From positions 1 through 11,596 of the forward strand of contig PFJA01000230.1 of the NCBI GenBank assembly GCA_002782905.1: DNA of 11,596 nt, read 5' to 3'. This document shows, one piece after another, positions 1 through 7,456 of this stretch. Each line of letters starts with the position of its first letter. The stretch's first letter is position 1. The notes below the pieces were generated by a model. That model saw only the letters and a list, made by a program, of their open reading frames with translations, was not told where the DNA came from and did no database searches. Source of the DNA: Lysobacterales bacterium CG_4_10_14_3_um_filter_64_11 (GTDB lineage: Bacteria; Pseudomonadota; Gammaproteobacteria; Xanthomonadales; Xanthomonadaceae). The translations under genes and the position numbers were made by a program.

Positions 1-33
1 AGGCCGCAGGCCGTAACCCGGGATTTTGCGCGC
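1..33 (+). repeat. REP-like repeat, copy 1 (cut by window edge)
   Basis: These 33 bases recur identically at 115-147, 114 nt downstream and in the same orientation. The unit has the inner GGCC-gca-GGCC pair and the distal ACCCGGG arm of the hairpin described for copy 2. Its proximal arm and GTAG head, if present, lie before position 1. A direct tandem arrangement of two units is typical of REP elements, but no transposase gene is visible in this window. Confidence 0.7.
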
Positions 34-69
34 GGCCGCGGTGCACCGGCGCAGGACACCGGGGTTTTT

Positions 70-99
70 GGCGTGCAGCGGTGCTCGTTTGCGCACGCC
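70..99. repeat. 7-bp inverted repeat between the REP-like copies
   Basis: GGCGTGC at 70-76 is the exact reverse complement of GCACGCC at 93-99, with a 16-nt loop. It lies in the spacer between the two REP-like units. No U-rich tract follows, so it does not look like an intrinsic terminator. In DNA this GC-rich it could be chance. Confidence 0.3.
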
Positions 100-102
100 G
101 TC

Positions 103-147
103 GTAGCCCGGGTCAGGCCGCAGGCCGTAACCCGGGATTTTGCGCGC
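103..147 (+). repeat. REP-like element with GTAG head, copy 2
   Basis: A GTAG tetranucleotide (103-106) is followed by an imperfect hairpin. CCCGGGT (107-113) pairs with ACCCGGG (130-136), and GGCC (116-119) pairs with GGCC (123-126) around a GCA loop. Positions 115-147 repeat 1-33 exactly. A GTAG head followed by an imperfect GC-rich stem is the known design of REP elements mobilised by RAYT (REP-associated tyrosine) transposases, common in Xanthomonadales and Pseudomonas. Assignment to that class is inference from structure; the matching RAYT gene would be elsewhere in the genome. Confidence 0.65.
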
Positions 148-162
148 TGCGTCAGCGCGCAA
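140..162. repeat. Perfect 9-bp hairpin upstream of frr
   Basis: TTGCGCGCT (140-148) and AGCGCGCAA (154-162) form a perfect 9-bp inverted repeat around a 5-nt loop. It begins inside the tail of the second REP-like copy. No T run follows on either strand, so an intrinsic terminator is unlikely. It would be transcribed only by read-through from upstream, because the candidate frr promoter lies downstream of it. Confidence 0.5.
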
Positions 163-192
163 CGGCGCACACCGCTGCGCCGGTTCGGCGCA
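163..192. repeat. Two mutually exclusive hairpins
   Basis: CGGCGCA (163-169), TGCGCCG (176-182) and CGGCGCA (186-192) lie in a row. The middle segment is the exact complement of both flanks, so it can pair left (6-nt loop) or right (3-nt loop), but not both. The same heptamer also occurs at 47-53. The arrangement resembles a switchable leader, but it lies upstream of the candidate frr promoter and no coding leader peptide is evident. Function is unknown and chance in GC-rich DNA is possible. Confidence 0.4.
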
Positions 193-223
193 CGCGCAAA
201 GCCCATCATCGCGCCATTCCGCC

Positions 224-229
224 TATAAT
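224..229 (+). promoter_or_regulatory. Candidate -10 box of a frr promoter
   Basis: TATAAT, a perfect sigma-70 -10 hexamer, stands out in very GC-rich surroundings 36 nt before the frr ATG. It predicts a transcript start near 236 and a leader of about 30 nt. No good -35 hexamer is found 16-18 nt upstream (200-207 reads agcccatc) and there is no TGn extension, so strength or activator dependence cannot be judged. Confidence 0.45.
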
Positions 230-265
230 CGCCGGCTTGTCCACGGCTTTACGCTGGAGCCCACC

Positions 266-823
266 ATGCTCAACACCATAAAAACCGAAGCCCAGGCGCG
301 CATGAGCAAAAGCGTTGAAGCGCTGCGTCTGGAATTGACCAAACTGCGCACCGGCCGCGCCAGCACCGCGTTGGTCGATCACCTCAAGGTCAACTACTAC
401 GGCTCGGAAGTGCCGCTGTCGCAAGTCGCCAGCGTCGCGGTCAACGATTCGCGCTCACTGACCATCACGCCATGGGAAAAACCGATGGTAGCAGCCATCG
501 AAAAGGCGATCATGGTCTCCGACCTTGGCCTCACCCCAAACACCGTGGGCACGGTGATCCGCATCAATCTGCCGGCGCTCACCGAGGAACGCCGCCGCGA
601 GCTGTCCAAACACGTTTCGCACGAGGGCGAAAACGCCAAGGTCGCCATCCGCAACATCCGCCGCGATGCCATCCATCAGGTCAAGGAGTTGCTGAAGGAA
701 AAAACCATCACCGAGGACGAGTCGCACCGCAGCGAGGACGAAATCCAGAAGCTTACCGACCGTTTCGTGAAAGACGTGGATGAGGTGGCGCGCGCCAAGG
801 AACAGGAACTGATGGCGGTTTGA
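266..823 (+). CDS. frr: Ribosome recycling factor
   Basis: RRF acts with EF-G after termination to split the 70S post-termination complex so ribosomes can be reused; it is cytosolic and essential in most bacteria. The product is 185 residues, the family's usual length. Visible family features are the N-terminal helix with the LRTGRAS segment (27-33), the central beta domain with SLTITPWEK (64-72), and the C-terminal helix segment RNIRRDAI (129-136), where Arg132 matches the functionally important Arg132 of the E. coli protein. The frame stays open upstream to a TTG at 140, but ATG 266 gives the family length and has a GGAG Shine-Dalgarno at 256-259. pyrH, the common upstream neighbour, is not visible; frr is instead preceded by repeats and a likely promoter of its own. 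Identification is secure. Confidence 0.97.
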   Translation: MLNTIKTEAQARMSKSVEALRLELTKLRTGRASTALVDHLKVNYYGSEVPLSQVASVAVNDSRSLTITPWEKPMVAAIEKAIMVSDLGLTPNTVGTVIRINLPALTEERRRELSKHVSHEGENAKVAIRNIRRDAIHQVKELLKEKTITEDESHRSEDEIQKLTDRFVKDVDEVARAKEQELMAV

Positions 824-838
824 GCGCGCCTGCGCTCA
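821..838 (+). repeat. Hairpin spanning frr stop and uppS leader
   Basis: TGAGCGC (821-827) and GCGCTCA (832-838) form a perfect 7-bp stem with a 4-nt GCCT loop. The stem starts at the frr TGA stop codon and ends 9 nt before the uppS ATG, where a Shine-Dalgarno would normally lie. No U tract follows, so it is not a typical terminator. It could tune uppS translation or mRNA stability; that is inference. Confidence 0.45.
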
Positions 839-847
839 TCGCCCGCC

Positions 848-1609
848 ATGACCACCATGCCCCCGCACCGCGATGCCATCGCGTGTATTCCACGCCATTT
901 GGCCATCATCATGGATGGCAATGGCCGCTGGGCCAGGCAGCGGCAGCGGCCGCGTACCGTGGGCCATCGCGCAGGTGCGCGCGCCGTCAATGTGTGTATC
1001 GATTTTTGCCTGAATGCCGGTATCCGAACCCTTACTCTGTTCGCGTTTTCCAGCGAGAACTGGCAACGGCCCAAGGAGGAAGTTGGCGCGTTGTTGAATC
1101 TGTTTGTGCGTGCGCTGGAGCGCGAAGTCGACGAATTGCATCGTCGCGGTGTGCGCTTGCGTTTCATCGGTGAGCGCGATCGATTCCCTGATGCCATGCG
1201 TCAACGCATGCGCGATGCGGAACGGCTGACCGCCGACAACACCACACTCAACCTGTGCATCGCCGCCGGCTACGGCGGACGTGCCGACATCACGCAGGCC
1301 ACGCGCAGGCTGGCAGCGCAAGTAGCCGCCGGCGAATTGCACGCCGCCGACATTGGCGAAGCCGATATCGGCAACGCCCTGTGCCTCGCCGACCTGCCCG
1401 ATCCTGACCTGTTGATACGCACCGGTGGCGAGCACCGGGTCAGCAATTTTTTGCTCTGGCAACTGGCTTACACTGAGTTGTGGTTCACGCCGATATTGTG
1501 GCCCGATGTCGATGCCGGCGTGCTTGCGCAAGCGATGACGGATTTCGCCGCGCGCGAGCGCCGTTTTGGCCTGACCAACGAGCAGATCGTCGAAGGAACC
1601 CGCCGCTGA
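848..1609 (+). CDS. uppS: Undecaprenyl diphosphate synthase
   Basis: This cis-prenyltransferase adds eight isopentenyl units to farnesyl diphosphate, making the C55 carrier for peptidoglycan and polysaccharide assembly. It acts at the cytoplasmic face of the inner membrane. The product is 253 residues, the same length as the E. coli enzyme. Visible motifs are HLAIIMDGNGRWA (17-29) with catalytic Asp23, His40 in VGHRAG, FAFSSENW (65-72), and RTGGEHRVSNFLLWQ (191-205) with the diphosphate-binding arginines, followed by Glu210 in YTEL. All match E. coli positions with a constant offset of three. The ATG at 848 has no clear Shine-Dalgarno, and an in-frame ATG at 857 is an alternative; both keep the catalytic core. 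It lies 24 nt after frr, across the hairpin at 821-838, and its stop overlaps the next start (TGATG). Confidence 0.96.
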   Translation: MTTMPPHRDAIACIPRHLAIIMDGNGRWARQRQRPRTVGHRAGARAVNVCIDFCLNAGIRTLTLFAFSSENWQRPKEEVGALLNLFVRALEREVDELHRRGVRLRFIGERDRFPDAMRQRMRDAERLTADNTTLNLCIAAGYGGRADITQATRRLAAQVAAGELHAADIGEADIGNALCLADLPDPDLLIRTGGEHRVSNFLLWQLAYTELWFTPILWPDVDAGVLAQAMTDFAARERRFGLTNEQIVEGTRR

Positions 1610-2424
1610 TGCGCCAACGAATCCTCACCGCACTGCTGCTGTTGCCCGCCGCAATCGCCTGCGTGCTGTGGCTGCCCACGCCGTGGATGGGCGGCCTGGG
1701 CAGTGTGGTCATGCTGCTCGGCCTGTGGGAATTGACCCGCTTGATTGGCCTGCAAAGCCGCGCTGCGCGGCTGGCCTACCTCGCCGCCAACATCGCGGTG
1801 ATGTGCTGGCTGGTATGGTCGGCCTGGCTCGGTTTGGCGCTGCCGGTGGTGGTGGTTGGTAGCGTGTTCTGGGTGTTGGTGCCGCTGTGGTTGGCTTATC
1901 CCGGGGCCTTCGCCGGCCACTCGCGGCAGTCGGTTGCGATCAAGCTGCTGGCCGGCTCGCTGGCGGCGATTCCGGCCTGGTCGGCGCTGTTGCTGCTGCA
2001 TGGCGATGGCGCGCTGGGGCCACGCTGGGCATTGCTGGCGCTGGTTGCGGTGTGGGCAGCCGACAGCTTTGCCTATTTCGCCGGCAGCCGCTGGGGCCGG
2101 CGCAAACTGGCGCCGCAGATCAGCCCCGGGAAAACCTGGGCCGGGCTGTGGGGCGGACTTGCCGGTTGCGTGTTGATCAGCCTGGCGGCGGCACCGGCGC
2201 TGGCGCTGGGCTGGCTGCAAATCCCGGCGCTGGCATTGCTGGCGCTGGTCACTGGTGTGTTCTCGGTATTCGGCGATCTGTTCGAGAGCGTGTTCAAGCG
2301 GCAAGCCGGCAGCAAGGATTCCGGCGCACTGATTCCCGGCCACGGCGGCGTGCTCGATCGCATCGACAGCCTGCTCGCGGCGCTGCCGATTTTCGTGGTG
2401 TTCAAACTGCTGCTCGGCCTGTGA
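1609..2424 (+). CDS. cdsA: Phosphatidate cytidylyltransferase (CDP-DAG synthase)
   Basis: CdsA converts phosphatidic acid and CTP to CDP-diacylglycerol, the precursor of all major phospholipids, in the inner membrane. The product is 271 residues and mostly hydrophobic, with multiple membrane segments; the first starts around residue 6. The family signature is complete at 227-253: SVFKR, then KDSG (236-239), then PGHGGVLDRID (243-253), including the conserved acidic and basic residues. A second conserved stretch is DSFAYFAGSRWGRRK (152-166) followed by SPGKTW (172-177). The start at 1609 shares its A with the uppS stop (TGATG), and an AAGGA motif lies at 1593-1597. The frame is open further upstream, but that stretch overlaps uppS and is not family-like. 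Translation is probably coupled to uppS. Confidence 0.95.
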   Translation: MRQRILTALLLLPAAIACVLWLPTPWMGGLGSVVMLLGLWELTRLIGLQSRAARLAYLAANIAVMCWLVWSAWLGLALPVVVVGSVFWVLVPLWLAYPGAFAGHSRQSVAIKLLAGSLAAIPAWSALLLLHGDGALGPRWALLALVAVWAADSFAYFAGSRWGRRKLAPQISPGKTWAGLWGGLAGCVLISLAAAPALALGWLQIPALALLALVTGVFSVFGDLFESVFKRQAGSKDSGALIPGHGGVLDRIDSLLAALPIFVVFKLLLGL

Positions 2425-2434
2425 GCGCAAGGTC

Positions 2435-3628
2435 ATGAGGGCTGAACGTACCATTGCCATACTCGGTGCCACCGGCTCGATCGGTGGCTCAGCGCTGGAC
2501 GTCATCGCCCGCCACCCGCAGCGTTTTACGGTGACCACGCTGAGCGCCCATCGCGACGTCGATGGGTTGCTCGCACTGTGCCGGCAGTTCCAGCCACGGC
2601 GGGCGGTAATCGCGGACCCTGCCTTGCTGGATGCCCTCGCCACCGGCCTGCGTAAGGCTGGCCTCGCCAGCGAGCCGTTGGCTGGGCCCGATGCCGTGGT
2701 CGCCGCGGCCACGGCGAGCGATACCGATACCGTGATCGCTGCCATCGTCGGTGCCGCCGGCATGCGCTCAACCTTGGCCGCGGCACAAGCTGGCAAACGG
2801 CTGCTGCTGGCCAACAAGGAATCGGTGGTGCTCGCCGGCGCCCTGCTGATCGATGCCGCGACGCGCAACGGTGCGCAGATCATCCCGATCGACAGCGAAC
2901 ACAACGCCATCTTCCAGTGCCTGCCACCGATCGACACCGCCGGCGAACGGCTCAAAGGCGTGCGCCGGCTGCTGCTGACCGCCTCGGGCGGGCCATTTCG
3001 TGGCAAGCAACGCGCCGATCTGCAAGCGATTACGCCCGATCAGGCCTGTGCCCACCCGAACTGGGTGATGGGGCGCAAAATCTCGGTCGATTCCGCCACC
3101 TTGATGAACAAGGGGCTGGAGGTGATCGAGGCGCATTGGCTGTTCGCGATGCCGGCCGAGCGCATCGAAGTGCTGGTGCATCCGCAAAGCATCGTGCATT
3201 CGCTGGTCGATTATGCCGATGGCTCGATGCTGGCCCAGCTCGGCCAGCCGGACATGCGTACCGCGCTGGCGCAGGCGCTGGCCTGGCCCGAGCGGATCCA
3301 ATCGGGAGTCGGCGCGCTGGATCTGGCGCGTCTGGGCCGCCTCGATTTCGAGCCACCCGATCGGCTGACATTTCCTTGCCTCGATCTGGCTTACCATGCA
3401 CTGCAACTGGGTGGCACGGCCGGCGCGATCGTCAATGCCGCCAACGAAGTGGCGGTTTCAGCGTTTCTTCAGGGGCAATTGCGTTTCCTTGGCATTGCCG
3501 AGTTGATCGCACGCACCCTGGAGCGGGTGGCGGTGACCGCGGCAACCGACATCGACACCTTGCTGGCCGCTGATCGAGCGGCGCGCGAGGCGGCCAGCCA
3601 GCAATTGCCCCTGATGGAAGCACTCTGA
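2435..3628 (+). CDS. dxr: 1-deoxy-D-xylulose 5-phosphate reductoisomerase
   Basis: Dxr (IspC) rearranges and reduces 1-deoxy-D-xylulose 5-phosphate to 2-C-methyl-D-erythritol 4-phosphate with NADPH, the first committed step of the MEP isoprenoid pathway; it is the fosmidomycin target. The product is 397 residues, the usual size. Visible features are the NADPH-binding GATGSIG (11-17), LLLANKES (123-130), the metal-binding DSEHN (153-157, Asp153 and Glu155), GRKISVDSATLMNKGLE (213-229, Glu229 as third ligand) and HPQSIVHSLVDYADGS in the flexible-loop region starting near 249. The ATG is 10 nt after the cdsA stop; a short AAGG at 2429-2432 sits rather close to it. Its product feeds the polyprenyl chain made by UppS, so the neighbourhood makes metabolic sense. 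Confidence 0.97.
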   Translation: MRAERTIAILGATGSIGGSALDVIARHPQRFTVTTLSAHRDVDGLLALCRQFQPRRAVIADPALLDALATGLRKAGLASEPLAGPDAVVAAATASDTDTVIAAIVGAAGMRSTLAAAQAGKRLLLANKESVVLAGALLIDAATRNGAQIIPIDSEHNAIFQCLPPIDTAGERLKGVRRLLLTASGGPFRGKQRADLQAITPDQACAHPNWVMGRKISVDSATLMNKGLEVIEAHWLFAMPAERIEVLVHPQSIVHSLVDYADGSMLAQLGQPDMRTALAQALAWPERIQSGVGALDLARLGRLDFEPPDRLTFPCLDLAYHALQLGGTAGAIVNAANEVAVSAFLQGQLRFLGIAELIARTLERVAVTAATDIDTLLAADRAAREAASQQLPLMEAL

Positions 3629-3630
3629 GC

Positions 3631-4980
3631 ATGCAGACATTTTTCGGTTCGGTGTGGTGGCTGATCGTCAGCCTCGGCATTCTGGTGACCTTTCACGAGT
3701 TCGGCCATTTCTGGGTCGCGCGCAGGTTTGGCATCAAGGTGCTGCGCTTCTCGGTCGGTTTTGGCGCACCGCTGTGGCGGCGATTGGGCGGTGATGGTAC
3801 CGAATACCAAATCGCCATGATTCCGCTTGGCGGCTACGTCAAGATGCTCGATGAACGCGAGCAGGAGGTACGCGCCGAAGACCTGCCCCATGCGTTCAAT
3901 CGCAAACCGGTGCTGCAGCGCATTGCCGTGGTCGCCGCCGGGCCGGTATTCAATCTGCTGCTGTGTGTGGCCCTGCTGTGGCTGATGTACCTGGTCGGCA
4001 AGCCCGATTACCTGCCGTTGGTCGGCCGCGCCGAGGGCATTGCCGCTGCCGCTGGCTTGAGCCATGGTGACCGTCTGCTCAGCATCGCCGGTCAGGACAC
4101 CCCAACCTGGACCGATGCTGCCTTTGCGCTGAGCCAAGCTGCGGTTGAGCGCAAACCGGTAAAAATCGCGTTTGAGCAGGCATCCGGCACCCGCCTGCAA
4201 CGCACGTTGGCGCTCGATCGCCTCGCACCGGATACCCTGCCAGCGCGTGTCATCCAGGCGGTTGGCCTGACCCCACGCCAGTTTCTGCTGCCGGCGGTCA
4301 TCGGCAGCGTGGCGGCGGACAGTGCTGCAGTTGGCCGCTTGCAGCCCGGTGATCGGATCATCCGTATCGGCAACCAGCCCATCGACGGGTGGGATCAGGT
4401 CAGCACTGCCATTCAAGCGCAAGCGCGGGCGGATGAAGCACTGGAAATCGTCGTGCGTCGTGCGGCCGACGCACTGGCCTTGGCGATCCCGCTGCGCCGC
4501 GACGACAGCAGCACCACGCCGCGCTGGATCCTCGGCATTACCCCACAGGCCGCCGCAGCGGCCTATGACACGGTACTTCGCCACGGCCCGGTGGATGCGC
4601 TGTTTGCCAGCCTCGGCGAGACCTGGCGCCTCACCGGCGGCACCCTGACCATGCTCGGGCAGATGCTTACCGGCAAGGCTTCGATCCACAACCTGTCCGG
4701 CCCACTGAGCATTGCCCAGTATGCCAACGCCTCGGCGCAGTTGGGCTTGGCGTGGTTCCTGTTTTTCCTGGCGCTGATGTCGCTGAGCCTTGGCATAATC
4801 AACCTGCTGCCGATCCCGATACTGGATGGCGGGCACCTGCTGTATTACCTTATCGAACTGGTCAAGGGCTCGCCGGTCAGCGAGCGTGCGATGATAGCGG
4901 GCCAATACCTCGGCCTGACGCTGTTGGTCGGCCTGATGGGACTGGCCTTTTACAGCGACATCGTGCGCATCATTGATTGA
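3631..4980 (+). CDS. rseP: RseP-type site-2 intramembrane metalloprotease
   Basis: RseP cuts anti-sigma factor RseA inside the inner membrane after DegS cleavage, releasing sigma-E in the envelope-stress response; it also clears remnant signal peptides. The product is 449 residues, close to the 450 of E. coli. The first membrane segment carries the zinc motif HEFGH (22-26: His22, Glu23, His26). GGYVKMLDERE follows, fitting the membrane-associated beta loop. Two PDZ domains lie roughly at 115-195 and 205-290, each with a GDRLLSI or GDRIIRI core. The third zinc ligand is Asp399 in NLLPIPILDGGHLLYY, and a final membrane helix ends the protein. The ATG is 2 nt after the dxr stop, with GGAAG at 3616-3620. 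The rseA/rpoE partners are not in this window, so the sigma-E role is inferred from the family. Confidence 0.96.
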   Translation: MQTFFGSVWWLIVSLGILVTFHEFGHFWVARRFGIKVLRFSVGFGAPLWRRLGGDGTEYQIAMIPLGGYVKMLDEREQEVRAEDLPHAFNRKPVLQRIAVVAAGPVFNLLLCVALLWLMYLVGKPDYLPLVGRAEGIAAAAGLSHGDRLLSIAGQDTPTWTDAAFALSQAAVERKPVKIAFEQASGTRLQRTLALDRLAPDTLPARVIQAVGLTPRQFLLPAVIGSVAADSAAVGRLQPGDRIIRIGNQPIDGWDQVSTAIQAQARADEALEIVVRRAADALALAIPLRRDDSSTTPRWILGITPQAAAAAYDTVLRHGPVDALFASLGETWRLTGGTLTMLGQMLTGKASIHNLSGPLSIAQYANASAQLGLAWFLFFLALMSLSLGIINLLPIPILDGGHLLYYLIELVKGSPVSERAMIAGQYLGLTLLVGLMGLAFYSDIVRIID

Positions 4981-5070
4981 GACCCAGGGAGCTGGCACTT
5001 GCGGCTTCCGCCACCCAACCTGCCACACCCCGGGATGGCATCACGCCACCCGCCTATTCGGATCCGACGG

Positions 5071-7389
5071 ATGATGCGCACCACCAAACCCCGCCTTCTC
5101 GCCATTGCCCTCGCCACTGCGCTGGCCATACCCCATTACGCATCGGCGCAAGCGATGCAGCCGTTCGTGGTCTCGGACATCCGCATTGAAGGCCTGCAAC
5201 GCATCGCCGCCGGCACGGTGTTCACCTATCTGCCGATCGAGCGCGGCTCGACGCTCGACAGCCAGGCGGCCGGCGATGCCATCCGCGCACTGTTCGCGAC
5301 CGGGTTTTTCAATGATGTCAAGCTCGAACGCCAGAACGATATTCTGGTGGTCACGGTCACCGAGCGTCCGGCGATCAACAAGATCACCCTGGTCGGCAAC
5401 AAGGACATCAAGACCGATGACCTGATGAAAGGCTTGAAGGACATCGGCCTGGCCGAGGGCGAAACTTTCAACCGGCTCGACCTGGAACGGGTCACTCAGG
5501 AGTTGATCCGGCAATACAACAACCGCGGCAAGTACACCGCCACCATCAAGCCCAGCGTCGCGGAACTCGACCGCAATCGTGTCGATATCACGATCGTGGT
5601 GAAGGAAGGCAAGGCGGCGCGCGTGCGCCATATCAACCTGGTCGGCAATACCCAATTCGATGAAGAAGCCCTGCGCGATGGCTGGGAATCGAACACCTCC
5701 AACTGGCTGTCGTGGTACCGGCGCGACGACCAGTACTCGCGCGAAAAACTGTCCGGCGATCTGGAAAAACTCTCCGAGTTTTATCTCGACCGCGGCTATG
5801 CCCAGTTTGAGATCGAATCCTCGCAGGTGTCGCTGAGCCCGGACAAAAAGGATGTGTTCGTCAGCGCCAGCATCAAGGAAGGCGAAATCTACCGCGTCAG
5901 CTCGGTCGAGGTTACCGGCGACACCATCCTGCCGAAAGCGCAGATCGAGTCGATGGTGCTGCTGCGCGCCGGCAACATCTTCTCGCGCCGGGTACTGGAG
6001 TTTTCCTCGGATACGATCACCAACACACTGAGCAATATCGGCTATGCCTTTGCCAAGGTGACCCCGATCCCGACGTTCGACAACGAAAAGAAGATGCTCG
6101 CCGTCAAGCTGTTCGTCGAACCCGGCCAGCGCGTGCATGTGCGCCGCATCGTGTTCAAGGGCAACACCAAGACCGCAGACGAGGTGTTGCGCCGTGAGAT
6201 GCGCCAGTTTGAGGGTGCGTGGTTCTCGCAGGCCGCCATCGATCGCTCCAAAGTGCGCCTGCAGCGAACCGGCTACTTCGAGGACGTTGCAGTGGAAACC
6301 ACGCCGGTGCCGGGCGTCGGCGATCAGGTCGATGTTGCGATCAGCTTCAAGGAGCGCAGCGCCGGCCAGTTTGTCTTCGGCCTGGGCTTTTCGCAGCTCG
6401 CCGGCCTGACCTTCTCGGTTGCCGTCAGCCAGGACAACTTCCTGGGTACCGGCAATGCGGTGTCGGTGTCGGCCTCCACCAACACCTTCTCCAAGAACAT
6501 CTCGTTCGGCTTCACCGATCCGTACTTCACCGATTCGGGCGTTTCGGTCGGTTACAACATCCGCTTCAGCGATTTCAACTCTGGCGATGCCAATACCGCC
6601 AACTTCAACTCCACGCAGGCTGCGGCGCGCGCCACCTTCGGCATCCCGCTGAGCGAGACCGATGGTTTCTCGGCGGCGTTCGGCATCGACAGCAACCAGA
6701 TTTTCGTCGCCCGCGGATTCACCCCGGATTCGCTGGTCGACTTCATCGATCGCGTCGGCAACCGCACCTTCCATTCCTGGCGCACCGAATTGGCGTGGTC
6801 GCGCGATTCGCGCAATCACTTCTTCGTGCCCACCCGCGGTACGTTCCAGCGTATTGGCATTGAAGCAACGCTGCCGGGCTCGACCGCCGAGTACTACCGC
6901 GCCACCTACGATTTCTCCAAGCTGTGGCCGCTGTCGCGCTGGCTGGTCATGCAAACCTCGGCCAACCTGGGCTATGGCGATGGTTACGGCAGCGTCAAGG
7001 AACTGCCGTTCTTCGAAAACTTCTTTGCCGGCGGCACCAACTCGGTGCGTGGTTTCAAGGACAACACCCTCGGCCCACAGGAAACCGCCACACTCAGCAC
7101 TTTCTTGCAGCCGATCGGCGGCTCGGTCAAGACCGTGGGCAGCGTGGAGTTCATCTTCCCCACCCTGTTCAAGTCCGAATCCACCCGCATCAGCGCCTTT
7201 GTCGATTTTGGCAACGTGTTCCGCGATATCGACGCGGTGTCGCTCAGCGAGTTTCGTGCCAGCGCCGGCGTGTCGATGCAGTGGCAGGCGCCGGTGGGCC
7301 CGATCGTGATCTCTTACGCAAAACCGCTGCGCACCAAGGATGGCGACCGCACCGAACAGCTGCAATTCACCTTCGGTGGCCGTTTCTGA
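5071..7389 (+). CDS. bamA: Outer membrane protein assembly factor BamA
   Basis: BamA is the Omp85 core of the BAM complex that folds and inserts beta-barrel proteins into the outer membrane. From ATG 5071 the product is 772 residues. It has a Sec signal peptide (positive MMRTTKPR, hydrophobic 9-20, likely cleavage after Ala26 in YASA). Five POTRA domains follow at about 32-99, 100-180, 182-270, 273-352 and 354-428, with repeated strands such as NKITLVGN, RHINLVGN and RRIVFKGN. A 16-strand barrel occupies about 430-772 and holds the diagnostic VRGF at 659-662 (NSVRGFKDNTLGP). The protein ends in Phe, the usual outer-membrane targeting residue. The frame is open to a TTG at 4999, but that extension would put about 24 residues before the signal peptide; ATG 5074 is a near-equivalent start. 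The 90 nt after rseP contain no convincing promoter. Confidence 0.97.
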   Translation: MMRTTKPRLLAIALATALAIPHYASAQAMQPFVVSDIRIEGLQRIAAGTVFTYLPIERGSTLDSQAAGDAIRALFATGFFNDVKLERQNDILVVTVTERPAINKITLVGNKDIKTDDLMKGLKDIGLAEGETFNRLDLERVTQELIRQYNNRGKYTATIKPSVAELDRNRVDITIVVKEGKAARVRHINLVGNTQFDEEALRDGWESNTSNWLSWYRRDDQYSREKLSGDLEKLSEFYLDRGYAQFEIESSQVSLSPDKKDVFVSASIKEGEIYRVSSVEVTGDTILPKAQIESMVLLRAGNIFSRRVLEFSSDTITNTLSNIGYAFAKVTPIPTFDNEKKMLAVKLFVEPGQRVHVRRIVFKGNTKTADEVLRREMRQFEGAWFSQAAIDRSKVRLQRTGYFEDVAVETTPVPGVGDQVDVAISFKERSAGQFVFGLGFSQLAGLTFSVAVSQDNFLGTGNAVSVSASTNTFSKNISFGFTDPYFTDSGVSVGYNIRFSDFNSGDANTANFNSTQAAARATFGIPLSETDGFSAAFGIDSNQIFVARGFTPDSLVDFIDRVGNRTFHSWRTELAWSRDSRNHFFVPTRGTFQRIGIEATLPGSTAEYYRATYDFSKLWPLSRWLVMQTSANLGYGDGYGSVKELPFFENFFAGGTNSVRGFKDNTLGPQETATLSTFLQPIGGSVKTVGSVEFIFPTLFKSESTRISAFVDFGNVFRDIDAVSLSEFRASAGVSMQWQAPVGPIVISYAKPLRTKDGDRTEQLQFTFGGRF

Positions 7390-7456
7390 CAGACATGGCG
7401 ATTGACCATCACCAATGATGAAGCATCTTCTCGCCCTGCCGTTTCCCTCACTTCTG

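Noticed and set aside
81..281. Short plus-strand open frame of 66 codons before frr
   Set aside because: It runs through the REP-like repeat and into the frr start, is Arg/Ala/Pro-rich, and has no Shine-Dalgarno; a by-product of GC-rich sequence.
2421..2431. GTGAGCGCAAG repeated at the cdsA stop (2421-2431) and the rnhB stop (11561-11571)
   Set aside because: An 11-nt match at two stop codons more than 9 kb apart, without dyad symmetry or shared flanks; most likely coincidence.
1468..3006. A minus-strand open frame of 512 codons opposite cdsA and dxr
   Set aside because: Overlaps two secure genes and encodes biased Ser/Arg/Gln-rich sequence with no recognisable motif; explained by GC-rich codon usage.
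4994..5000. GGCACTT, one mismatch from the sigma-E -35 element GGAACTT, upstream of bamA
   Set aside because: No sigma-E-like -10 (TCAAA/TCTGA type) lies at 15-18 nt spacing, so it cannot be supported as a sigma-E promoter despite bamA being a classical target in E. coli.
3469..5028. A minus-strand open frame of 519 codons opposite rseP and the end of dxr
   Set aside because: Low-complexity Gln/Arg/Ala-rich shadow of a strongly supported gene; no domain and no plausible ribosome-binding site.
5021..5040. TGCCA/TGGCA inverted repeat in the rseP-bamA gap as a terminator
   Set aside because: Only five base pairs with no U tract after it; not enough for a terminator.
7402..7429. Possible lpxD promoter: TTGACC at 7402-7407, then CATCTT at 7424-7429
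   Set aside because: The -35 hexamer is good, but the -10 matches the consensus at only three positions and the spacing is 16 nt; too weak to annotate without transcript data.
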